A program made the position numbers and the translations under genes. 7,894 nt of DNA from Candidatus Firestoneibacteriota bacterium (GTDB taxonomy: Bacteria > Oederibacteriota > JAAXVQ01 > JAUVAV01). Numbering within the stretch: the first letter of the stretch is position 1; the number at the start of each line of letters is the position of its first letter. Shown piece by piece: positions 1 to 5,721 of this stretch. The notes under the pieces were generated by a model. That model was not told the DNA's origin. It worked only from the letters and a program-made list of their open reading frames with translations, and ran no database searches. Where the stretch lies: the NCBI GenBank assembly GCA_030635415.1, contig DAOVYW010000111.1, forward strand, positions 1-7,894. Direction: 5' to 3'.

Positions 1-137
1 CGCTGACGGCTTTTTCACCCTCTTCGTTCGCGGCTCTTGGTCCAGCTTCCTCGCTGACGGCTTTTTCACCCTCTTCGTTCGCGGCTCTTGGTCCAGCTTC
101 CTCGCTGACGGCTTTTTCACCCTCTTCGTTCGCGGCT
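1..137 (-). repeat. Perfect 51-bp tandem repeat inside scpB
   Basis: Units lie at 1-51, 52-102 and 103-137 (the last is partial, 35 bp). They are identical at every base I compared. The period of 51 is a multiple of three, so each unit encodes the same 17-residue peptide rich in Glu and Ala. The array runs off the left edge, so the true copy number is unknown. Identity at the nucleotide level, including third codon positions, points to recent expansion by slippage or unequal recombination, or less likely to an assembly effect at a contig end. Confidence 0.97.
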
Positions 138-790
138 GCCAATGGTTCCTGGTTCTCCGGCAGGGGTTCATTGGCTTCGTCCCCGCTCTCCTCGCCACTC
201 CGGATCTTGGCGATTAATTCACCGTGCGGATTCAGATCCCAGGACTCTCCTGCTTCATCCGCATCTAATATTTCCTGAAGTTCTTTCAGTTCCGGCATAT
301 CGGTTAAATCCTTCAGCCCGAAAAAATGCAAAAATTCCTTGGTAGTTCCATAAAGCAGGGGACGTCCCACAACTTCCTTGCGTCCTACTGTGCGAACCAG
401 CTTTCGCTCGGCCAGTGAATTCACCACCCCATCAGCAGAAACACCCCGGATGTCTTCGATCTCCGCTTTAGTGACCGGCTGACGGTAGGCGATAATGGCC
501 AGCGTTTCCATGGCCGCCCGGGAAAGCTTACTATTGGTACGGTTTTTATACAACTTCCTAATCCAGGGCGCGTACTGTACCCGCGTGGAAAGCTGATATC
601 CTCCAGCGATCTCCACCACCTGAAAGGCTCTTCCCTGCAGATCATACTCGGCCTTTATTTCATCCAGGCAGGCTAGCAAAGTCCGCCGGTCCACACGTTC
701 GAAAAGACTATGCAGACTGCCCAGCGAAAGCGGTTTGTCCGAAACAAACAATAAACACTCAATAACCGCCTTGATCTCTTTTGATTCCAT
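1..790 (-). CDS. scpB: Segregation and condensation protein B (ScpB), C-terminus cut by window edge
   Basis: ScpB is the winged-helix subunit that binds the kleisin ScpA in the SMC-ScpAB condensin complex on the nucleoid. The reading frame is open from the ATG at 790 to the left edge, giving 263 visible codons and no stop. Residues 1-160 look like a normal ScpB: KAVIECLLFVSDKPLSLGSL at the N-terminus, the hallmark METLAIIAYRQPVTKAEIED at about 97-116, RGVSADGVVNSLAERKLV after it, and the second winged-helix end GRPLLYGTTKEFLHFFGL near 140-158. After about residue 165 the chain becomes acidic, and from about 218 it consists of 17-residue repeats (AANEEGEKAVSEEAGPR). Family members are usually about 180-200 residues, so this one is clearly extended. 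GGAGG lies 7 bases before the ATG. The scpA stop is only 2 bp upstream, so translation is probably coupled. Confidence 0.96.
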   Translation of the reverse strand, partial: MESKEIKAVIECLLFVSDKPLSLGSLHSLFERVDRRTLLACLDEIKAEYDLQGRAFQVVEIAGGYQLSTRVQYAPWIRKLYKNRTNSKLSRAAMETLAIIAYRQPVTKAEIEDIRGVSADGVVNSLAERKLVRTVGRKEVVGRPLLYGTTKEFLHFFGLKDLTDMPELKELQEILDADEAGESWDLNPHGELIAKIRSGEESGDEANEPLPENQEPLAAANEEGEKAVSEEAGPRAANEEGEKAVSEEAGPRAANEEGEKAVS

Positions 791-792
791 AA

Positions 793-1575
793 CTACTCCT
801 CCGTTCCGATCGTGGCCTCGCGGGCCGGGGCCGTGAATTCATCTACGCGCTGTATCATAATATGATCAAAAGACCTATCCTGCCGGATGACAGCCGCCCC
901 CAGCCTGACTAATTCCAGAATAGCCAAAAAAATCGTTACCATGGCCAGCCTGCTCCCCTGTCTCATAAGCAACTCCGTGAAATCCAGTGCAGGGGTTTCT
1001 TCCAAAACATCCAGAATCTCGTTGATTTTCTGGCTGGTTTTTATCTCCTCCGGATTGATTTCCCTGAGTGCTTCCGGTTTGGCATAGACCAGCACTCGTT
1101 TAAAGGCTGATAGCAGATCAAAAAGATTGACTTCCTGGAATTGCAGGTCCCTTGGCTCTTCCTTTGTTTCCGGCAGATCATCCTGGTCCGGTTTAACCAC
1201 CTGCCGCCAAAACACTTGGCGCATGTGAAGTTCCCGCTTATCCAACGCGCCGGCTACTTCTTTGTACCGCTTGTATTCCAGCAAACGACGCACCAGGTCG
1301 GCCCGGGGATCATCCTCTTCTCCGCCACCCTCTGCGTCCAGGGATTCCCGGGGCAGCAATATACGCGATTTAATATACATGAGGTTGGAAGCCATCAGAA
1401 TAAAATCACCCGCAATATCCAGATCAAGTTCTTTCATTAATTCCACATAGGCCAAAAATTCCTCCAGCAGCTGGGAAATCTGTATATCGTAAATATCTAT
1501 CTCATTCTTTTTTATGAGATACAGCAGCAGGTCAAAAGGCCCTTCGAAAACATCCAGGTTAAGCCGGTAGGTCAT
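793..1575 (-). CDS. scpA: Segregation and condensation protein A (ScpA), kleisin of SMC complex
   Basis: ScpA bridges the SMC ATPase heads and carries a ScpB dimer; together they compact chromosomes and help separate origins. The 260-residue product has the typical N-terminal kleisin helix region (LDVFEGPFDLLLYLIKKNEI at about residues 7-26, then DIYDIQISQLLEEFLAYV). This is followed by the DIAGDFILMASNLMYIKSR segment, a charged variable middle (about 80-150) and a C-terminal winged helix (TELLMRQGSRLAMVTIFLAI near 200-219, ending RSFDHIMIQRV). Length is normal for the family. The start ATG at 1575 overlaps the trpS stop as ATGA (1572-1575). An AGAGG motif sits 6 bases upstream, so both coupling and its own ribosome binding site support this start. 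scpB follows after 2 bp. Confidence 0.97.
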   Translation of the reverse strand: MTYRLNLDVFEGPFDLLLYLIKKNEIDIYDIQISQLLEEFLAYVELMKELDLDIAGDFILMASNLMYIKSRILLPRESLDAEGGGEEDDPRADLVRRLLEYKRYKEVAGALDKRELHMRQVFWRQVVKPDQDDLPETKEEPRDLQFQEVNLFDLLSAFKRVLVYAKPEALREINPEEIKTSQKINEILDVLEETPALDFTELLMRQGSRLAMVTIFLAILELVRLGAAVIRQDRSFDHIMIQRVDEFTAPAREATIGTEE

Positions 1576-2645
1576 GATCCGCCTCTCAAACGATCCATGT
1601 TGTCATAAACTTTTTTGTCTATCTCTATTTGGTCTTTTTTACCACTTATTTCGTTCCGCCATTGCATGGCCTCACGGACCAGATGCATGGTCTCCCGGGC
1701 CCGCTCCCGGGCAATTATCGCGCCGGACTTTAAAATCTCTTCCAGCTCTTCCGTTCTCTCCGCCCAACACTCGCGCTTGTTTCTAATCGGCTGGATAACC
1801 CTATGCAAAACCGGTATCAGTCCGCGCTTACAGTCCACGCATCCCCGTTCCCCGGCCCGGCACTCGGTTTCTATGCTTGAGATTTCCTGGGAAGCATAGA
1901 TTTTATAAAACGCCAGCACTACGCAATTGTCCGGATTTCCCGGCGTTTTCGCGCGTATTTTTTTGGGATCGGTATACATCCGCATGATCTTACGCTCGAT
2001 TTCCGCGTCCGGATCTGAGAGCATAATCGTATTTCCATAACTCTTACTCATCTTGCGCCCGTCGATCCCGGGAACTTTCGGACTCGCGGTCAGCAGGGAT
2101 TGAGGTTCAGACAGAACCGGCCTATAGAAATGGTTAAAACGTCTCGCAATCTCCCTGGTCATTTCCAGATGCGGGAGTTGATCCTGGCCCACCGGAACGT
2201 GCGTGGCCCGGTATAAAAGAATATCCGCTGCTTGCAGTATGGGGTAGCCTAAAAATCCATAAGTCGCCAGATCGCGATCCGCCAGCTCCTGTTGCTGCTC
2301 CTTGTAGGTTGGACAGCGTTCCGCCCATGCCAGAGGCGTTATCATGGCCAGTACCGTAAAAAGTTCAAAGTGTTCAAGCACATCCGACTGGACAAAAATC
2401 GTGGCGTGTTCTTTGGAAATACCGACAGCCAGCCAATCCAGCAGCAGTTCGCGGATATTCTCCTTAACCGCAGCAGGCGCCTTATATTCCGAACTAAGGG
2501 CGTGAAAATCCGCTATCATAAAATAACAGCGGATTCCTTCGGCCTGCAACTGCAAGTAGTTTTTCAAAACCCCCTCGAAATGGCCCAAATGCAGTTGTCC
2601 GGTAGGACGCATACCGCTTAATATCACTTTTTCATTTTCCGCCAT
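1572..2645 (-). CDS. trpS: Tryptophanyl-tRNA synthetase, probable [4Fe-4S] type
   Basis: This class Ic aminoacyl-tRNA synthetase charges tRNA-Trp in the cytoplasm. With the ATG at 2645 it has 357 residues. It shows the nucleotide-binding signature PTGQLHLGH (HLGH at 19-22) and KMSKS at 198-202, joined by a standard Rossmann core (VPVGQDQLPHLEMTREIARR). The C-terminal part carries Cys241, Cys262, Cys269 and Cys272 (C-x20-C-x6-C-x2-C). This closely resembles the C-x22-C-x6-C-x2-C cluster motif I recall from the Thermotoga maritima enzyme, so an iron-sulfur cluster is likely (inference). An in-frame ATG at 2684 would add 13 residues but overlaps the upstream protease gene and removes any clear ribosome binding site. 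AGGAG lies 6 bases before 2645 and the protein then begins MAENEKVILSGMRPTG, as expected. No T-box leader was seen. Confidence 0.96.
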   Translation of the reverse strand: MAENEKVILSGMRPTGQLHLGHFEGVLKNYLQLQAEGIRCYFMIADFHALSSEYKAPAAVKENIRELLLDWLAVGISKEHATIFVQSDVLEHFELFTVLAMITPLAWAERCPTYKEQQQELADRDLATYGFLGYPILQAADILLYRATHVPVGQDQLPHLEMTREIARRFNHFYRPVLSEPQSLLTASPKVPGIDGRKMSKSYGNTIMLSDPDAEIERKIMRMYTDPKKIRAKTPGNPDNCVVLAFYKIYASQEISSIETECRAGERGCVDCKRGLIPVLHRVIQPIRNKRECWAERTEELEEILKSGAIIARERARETMHLVREAMQWRNEISGKKDQIEIDKKVYDNMDRLRGGS

Positions 2646-2658
2646 GTTTTCTCCTGAA

Positions 2659-3321
2659 TTATCCCGGATAAAAAGGATTTCCAAACGGGGCCAGTAAAAG
2701 TTGAATAAAAACAGAAATCGGAATCATAAAGATTTTAATCAGCCCGGTCAGGAAGAGCCCTATCAGGATTAAAAAAGTATAAGGCGCCAACCGCTGAAAC
2801 CGGTAAGCCCAAGGCCCGGGCAAAAGCGCCGTTAAAATCTCAGAACCGTCCAGGGGCGGCAGGGGCAGAAGATTAAAGGCGGCTAAAATAATATTAATAT
2901 TCAAGCCCGCATACAGGACCTGACGCAAACCGGAGTTGTCCAGAAAACCGAGGTAGCGCATGACCCAAGCCAATAGCAGAATCACCATGGAGAGCAATAT
3001 ATTAGCGGCCGGACCGGCCAGGGCTACTATAAGGTGATCACGTTTGGGCCGTCTGAAATTATCCCCTGTCACCGGGACCGGCTTGGCATATCCAAAAACC
3101 ATGGAACCCCGGGACATAAAGAGTATCATAAATGGCAGAAATACTGTTCCCCACATATCAATGTGGCGCATGGGATTCAAGGTGATGCGACCCAACATGC
3201 GCGCGGTGGGATCTCCCAGCTTATCCGCCGTCCAGGCATGCGCGACTTCGTGAAAAACAATCCCCAGCAAAAATCCCGGAGCAAATAGTAAAATATTTAT
3301 AAATATTTCCGGACCCACCAC
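2659..3321 (-). CDS. Site-2 protease-type M50 zinc metalloprotease, integral membrane
   Basis: This is a polytopic membrane protease of the M50 family, compact form without a PDZ domain (220 residues). The zinc motif HEVAH is at residues 24-28, inside the first hydrophobic segment. The second conserved motif, NLLPLPPLDG, is at 140-149, with Asp148 as the expected third zinc ligand. RITLNPMRHID (45-55), GYAKPVPV and LAGPAANILL (101-110) are also typical of this subgroup. Hydrophobic stretches lie at about 7-27, 57-70, 92-118, 126-140, 160-182 and 186-211. The substrate is unknown; the family cleaves membrane-embedded proteins. Two consecutive GTG codons (3321 and 3318) can start it; GGGGAG lies 2 bases before the first and 5 before the second, so 3318 may be the true start. 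It heads the operon with trpS 13 bp downstream. Confidence 0.93.
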   Translation of the reverse strand: MVGPEIFINILLFAPGFLLGIVFHEVAHAWTADKLGDPTARMLGRITLNPMRHIDMWGTVFLPFMILFMSRGSMVFGYAKPVPVTGDNFRRPKRDHLIVALAGPAANILLSMVILLLAWVMRYLGFLDNSGLRQVLYAGLNINIILAAFNLLPLPPLDGSEILTALLPGPWAYRFQRLAPYTFLILIGLFLTGLIKIFMIPISVFIQLLLAPFGNPFYPG

Positions 3322-3376
3322 AACTCCCCGCTAAAAAACCCTTGGAATATTACCTTTTCATTGAAATTAAAAAGTG

Positions 3377-3405
3377 AGTTTAGCAAAGTTGCCATAAGCT
3401 GTCAA
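3377..3405 (-). promoter_or_regulatory. Predicted sigma-70/sigma-A promoter for the M50-trpS-scpA-scpB operon
   Basis: On the minus strand a perfect -35 box TTGACA (3405-3400) is followed by exactly 17 bases and then TAAACT (3382-3377), which matches four of six bases of the -10 consensus. Transcription would begin near 3370 and leave a leader of about 50 nt before the protease start, too short for a T-box or most riboswitches. No other promoter is visible further down this tightly packed gene set. Confidence 0.6.
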
Positions 3406-3421
3406 TGGCATTGTGGGGTCC

Positions 3422-3511
3422 TTTTTCCCGGATCCTTCCGGGCAAGCACGCCCTTCGACTTCGCTCCCTTCGACTTCGCTCAGGACAGGCAGGACAAGGA
3501 GGCCTGCAACC
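3422..3511. repeat. Interspersed repeat copy A with tandem CCCTTCGACTTCGCT core
   Basis: This is the longer copy of a repeat found twice in the spacer between the protease and propeller genes. It begins TTTTTCCCGG and ends GGCCTGCAACC. Its core 15-mer CCCTTCGACTTCGCT occurs twice in tandem, at 3451-3465 and 3466-3480. It also carries a small hairpin at 3427-3442 (CCCGGA, 4-nt loop, TCCGGG), in an insertion that copy B lacks. Read on the minus strand the core spells Pro-Glu-Arg-Ser-Arg-Arg, which produces spurious ORFs. I recall this core as dispersed in many environmental bacterial genomes. Confidence 0.8.
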
Positions 3512-3531
3512 AGTCTTGAATTTATAATAAT

Positions 3532-3559
3532 GTAGGGGCAACCCCCCGTGGTTGCCCTT
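3532..3559. repeat. GTAGGGGC-type palindrome, 8-bp stem
   Basis: GGGCAACC (3536-3543) and GGTTGCCC (3550-3557) form a perfect 8-bp stem with a 6-nt loop. A G-T pair and an A-T pair can extend it to 10 bp. It is preceded by the GTA of GTAGGGGC. Neither strand has a convincing T-tract after the stem, so I do not call it an intrinsic terminator. It lies between the two copies of the 15-mer repeat and matches the layout of the palindrome at 7410-7431. Confidence 0.75.
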
Positions 3560-3574
3560 TAGAGGTTTCGATTG

Positions 3575-3631
3575 TTTTTCCCGGGCAGGCACTCCCTTCG
3601 ACTTCGCTCAGAACAAGGAGGGCCTGCAGCC
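3575..3631. repeat. Interspersed repeat copy B with CCCTTCGACTTCGCT core
   Basis: This is the shorter direct copy of the element at 3422-3511. It has the same TTTTTCCCGG start, a single 15-mer core at 3594-3608, and the same AAGGAGGGCCTGC end. It can fold: GCAGGC (3585-3590) pairs with GCCTGC (3622-3627), and CTCC (3592-3595) pairs with GGAG (3617-3620) across one mismatch. That gives a long imperfect hairpin of 10 pairs. The two copies bracket the palindrome at 3532-3559. Confidence 0.78.
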
Positions 3632-3719
3632 TACGGTTTGGTATTTACAATATCCGGATGATTTTCATCATCCGCCCATTTCATAGGATTGCTTTGTATA
3701 AAATCAGTATATCATCCAT
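3631..3719 (-). other. Possible pair of overlapping mini-ORFs or gene remnant after the propeller gene
   Basis: Eight bases past the propeller stop, AGAGG followed 4 bases later by ATG (3719) opens a 12-codon ORF (MDDILILYKAIL). Its TGA overlaps the ATG of a second, 17-codon ORF (MKWADDENHPDIVNTKP, 3684-3631) in an ATGA arrangement. The second frame is open back to 3711 and reads like real protein (YTDFIQSNP before the Met). That would fit a decayed gene tail as well as a translated small protein. A perfect 8-bp stem with a 4-nt loop (3655-3674) lies inside the second ORF. No family is recognised. This is weak evidence and may be chance. Confidence 0.25.
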
Positions 3720-3726
3720 GTTTCCT

Positions 3727-4947
3727 CTATCTGGCCTTAAACTTTTGTTCTATATAAAATATTTCACTATTATTTTCAACTATATAACAAACTTTGTTTT
3801 TATTTTCTAAAAAATATATGTCGCTATATAAACCATCAAAAGGCTCGCCTTGAATCTGATTCACTACTACACACTGCTTTATTACACCTCCAATTTTCTT
3901 GTCCTTCTCTGAAAGGTACGCAAAATTCATTCCACTTTTACTCAAAGTAAAAGTGGAATGACAAATTTTACCAAGAGGCTTAATTTCTTTATTATCCATA
4001 ACTATAAAATATTTGCCAGCATCATTCCTATCAGCTATGAAGGCAAAATGTTTGCCATCTTTAGTGAGGATAGGATCTAAAATATTTGAATATCTCCCTT
4101 TTTGTTCTTCTCTGCCTAATACAAAAACCTGCGAATTAACATCTTCATCATCCTCGTCATTTTGTATTTGACTGGCACAACATGCAAATTTCCCTCCGTT
4201 GCAAACGATTTGATCAACAGATTCATATTGATTAATCTTTTTTCCATCAATGAAAAAACTGTTATCTCCAGAATAAGCAAAGTGAAGGCCATCATCGCTT
4301 AAAGCGAGTCCATCAACGTCTTCATTATATTTGCCAACTGCTTTTTCATCGTAAATAACTTTAGTATAACCACCTGCCTCACCACTATACAAAATGTGAT
4401 TTTGTTTATAGCAAAAATCCATTAACATACATTTAAATTCCATTGTATATCTTTTGTCCAAGATTGCCATCGCCCATTTATTCCTTAGTCTTGATTGATA
4501 AGCCAGAGTTCTATTATCAATGCCAAAAAGCATTGTTGGATGAATTTCATCAAATGGACCCAAAGTTAAATTATTTAATTTAATATAATGTTTTTTATTC
4601 TTTTTCATAATATATGCCAAACTTTTTCCGTCATCACTAAATGTAAGCGAATCTAATAAGATTTCATCATATTTCCCATCTAACTCTTGAGAATTTTTAA
4701 TGACAAAATACTTATTATTTAATTTTGCCGCATATGCGAATTGACAACCATCTTTAGAATAAACAAAATCAAAAACATCATCATATTTTTTTTCGAACTT
4801 GCCATTAATGCAATAACCTGCTTTTTTATCCCGATAACTTATGCCATAAGATACACCTTTGGTTGGAATATGTGAAAATATTCCAGAAACTTCTCCCTTT
4901 TCTTTGGTTAGCAATTTAACTAAACTAATTTTGTTGATTTTATCCAT
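3727..4947 (-). CDS. Hypothetical cytoplasmic WD40-like beta-propeller repeat protein, AT-rich
   Basis: I do not recognise a named family. The 406 residues fall into about nine or ten degenerate repeats of 35-45 residues. Each has a strand resembling (F/L)(S/T)xDGKxFAY (for example TFSDDGKSLAY, ALSDDGLHFAY, LTKDGKHFAF, TLSKSGMNFAY) and a later strand ending in GKYDEI-type loops (GKYDEILLD, GPFDEIHPT, GKYNEDVDG, GEPFDGLYSD). This pattern suggests a TolB/PD40-like propeller. There is no signal peptide or membrane segment, so it is probably cytoplasmic, perhaps a scaffold; the function is unknown. GGAGG lies 7 bases before the ATG at 4947. The DNA is far richer in A+T than the genes on either side (the line at 4561-4620 has only 8 G or C in 60), with many AAA, AAT and ATA codons. 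This suggests acquisition from elsewhere. It sits alone between two operons and may lack its own strong promoter. Confidence 0.85.
   Translation of the reverse strand: MDKINKISLVKLLTKEKGEVSGIFSHIPTKGVSYGISYRDKKAGYCINGKFEKKYDDVFDFVYSKDGCQFAYAAKLNNKYFVIKNSQELDGKYDEILLDSLTFSDDGKSLAYIMKKNKKHYIKLNNLTLGPFDEIHPTMLFGIDNRTLAYQSRLRNKWAMAILDKRYTMEFKCMLMDFCYKQNHILYSGEAGGYTKVIYDEKAVGKYNEDVDGLALSDDGLHFAYSGDNSFFIDGKKINQYESVDQIVCNGGKFACCASQIQNDEDDEDVNSQVFVLGREEQKGRYSNILDPILTKDGKHFAFIADRNDAGKYFIVMDNKEIKPLGKICHSTFTLSKSGMNFAYLSEKDKKIGGVIKQCVVVNQIQGEPFDGLYSDIYFLENKNKVCYIVENNSEIFYIEQKFKAR
3927..3961. repeat. Perfect 16-bp inverted repeat with 3-nt loop inside the propeller gene
   Basis: The arm TCATTCCACTTTTACT (3927-3942) is the exact reverse complement of 3946-3961, separated only by CAA. 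After skipping a 3-nt bulge (3962-3964) the pairing continues for five more bases (AAAAT at 3922-3926 with ATTTT at 3965-3969). In the minus-strand mRNA it would be a strong hairpin within the codons for STFTLSKSG of the eighth and ninth repeats. Only a short AATTTT follows on the coding strand, so a terminator role is doubtful. Confidence 0.9.
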
Positions 4948-4970
4948 TATTTAACCTCCGGCATGGTGAT

Positions 4971-5084
4971 AGTGGGGGCAGCGTAAAATAGAATTTTGAC
5001 CTTTGCCGCCTAGATGGTTTACTTGCCTGAAAAACGTCTGCTTTTTCACCTGTTCTGTCAACTCACACCCACCCTGCCCCTACT
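4971..5084. mobile_element. Putative 114-bp MITE-like element with 14-bp terminal inverted repeats
   Basis: The ends AGTGGGGGCAGCGT (4971-4984) and, on the other strand, AGTAGGGGCAGGGT (5084-5071) match at 12 of 14 positions. The 114 bp they bound have no credible ORF and fill nearly all the gap between the aldolase and propeller genes. A GAAAAA/TTTTTC hairpin (5029-5047) lies in the middle. I see no clear target-site duplication, so an old insertion, an internally deleted insertion sequence or chance similarity of G-rich ends are all possible. A TTGACA (5061-5056, minus strand) has no fitting -10 box. Confidence 0.45.
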
Positions 5085-5093
5085 TTTTAGAAT

Positions 5094-5714
5094 TCACAGT
5101 ATTCTATTTCCATGTTTTTCATCTAACCTTTTTAATATAACCTCCCCGGCCTCGGATATATTGCTGCCAAAGGAGATTATTCCTCCCTCATGCCCGGCCA
5201 TGGCAAATATTTTCTTTTCTCTGACTGTTTGCCGGGCTAACAATTTCATAATCTCTGCGGCCAGGGCAGGAGTTCCATATTCGGCTTTGGGGGAAGTAGT
5301 CGGCAAGCTATGCACGAGTTTCTTCCATAATTTAAGATGATGAATATGGATTACAGCCTGCACTCCTGGATCGCTCTGATAAATCGCGCCATGGCTCAGG
5401 GACTCAGAGGAGGCTTTAATCGGTCCTCGGCAGGTTAAACGGTTTTCCTCCCAGTTGTAAGCAATAACTTTTACGTAGTGTTGGGCGAATAGCTTCTTGA
5501 GATGACCTGTCCGGGTACCGGTTATTATGAATTGATAGGTTTGTTTGAAACGAATACTCAGGTTTCCGAACCCGATCCGATTCTCATCCGCGCCAACCAG
5601 CCCCAGGGCATACAGTTTTTTTCTCCAATAATTCATTTCTTTTAACGGTTGCATGGACAAAGGTTTGGCTTTGATCCAGCGGCATTGGAATTTTATATAC
5701 CCCTGCTCAGTCAT
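5094..5714 (-). CDS. Class II aldolase/adducin family protein, candidate deoxypentulose-1-phosphate aldolase or MtnB-like
   Basis: This 206-residue zinc enzyme resembles fuculose-1-phosphate aldolase. Visible hallmarks are IGFGNLSIR (47-55), the phosphate-binding TGTRTG (65-70), SSESLSHGAIY (102-112) and HIHH (123-126), followed by AGHEGG near 172-177. Glu104, His123, His125 and His175 match the Glu and three His metal ligands of the family; the 19-residue spacing from Glu to the first His is the same as in the fuculose aldolase as I remember it. The family splits keto-sugar phosphates to dihydroxyacetone phosphate plus an aldehyde, or dehydrates methylthioribulose-1-phosphate (MtnB). Lying 7 bp after mtnA, it probably acts on the MtnA product. 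I cannot tell aldolase from dehydratase by eye. No good ribosome binding site precedes the ATG, so coupling to mtnA is likely. A start at Met21 is the alternative. Confidence 0.85.
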   Translation of the reverse strand: MTEQGYIKFQCRWIKAKPLSMQPLKEMNYWRKKLYALGLVGADENRIGFGNLSIRFKQTYQFIITGTRTGHLKKLFAQHYVKVIAYNWEENRLTCRGPIKASSESLSHGAIYQSDPGVQAVIHIHHLKLWKKLVHSLPTTSPKAEYGTPALAAEIMKLLARQTVREKKIFAMAGHEGGIISFGSNISEAGEVILKRLDEKHGNRIL

Positions 5715-5721
5715 TTATCGT

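Noticed and set aside
1..137. CRISPR array
   Set aside because: The 51-bp units are contiguous without variable spacers and are in frame within scpB.
887..1450. Plus-strand ORFs opposite scpA
   Set aside because: They are antisense shadows of a strongly conserved gene.
2646..2684. Longer trpS start at 2684
   Set aside because: It would overlap the protease gene and add an unconserved leader; AGGAG at the right distance and normal N-terminal sequence favour 2645.
3380..3592. Minus-strand ORF of 70 codons in the spacer upstream of the protease gene
   Set aside because: Its Pro-Glu-Arg-Ser-Arg-Arg-rich sequence comes from translating the CCCTTCGACTTCGCT repeats, and it overlaps the predicted promoter. 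No domain and no ribosome binding site.
3655..3674. Intrinsic terminator after the propeller gene
   Set aside because: The 8-bp stem and 4-nt loop are real but no T-tract follows on the transcribed strand.
5033..5061. Promoter for the propeller gene from TTGACA at 5061-5056
   Set aside because: At 16-19 bp spacing no hexamer resembles a -10 box, so I do not claim it.
5014..5340. Plus-strand ORF overlapping the aldolase end and the MITE-like element
   Set aside because: It is antisense to a conserved gene for most of its length and shows no recognisable domain.
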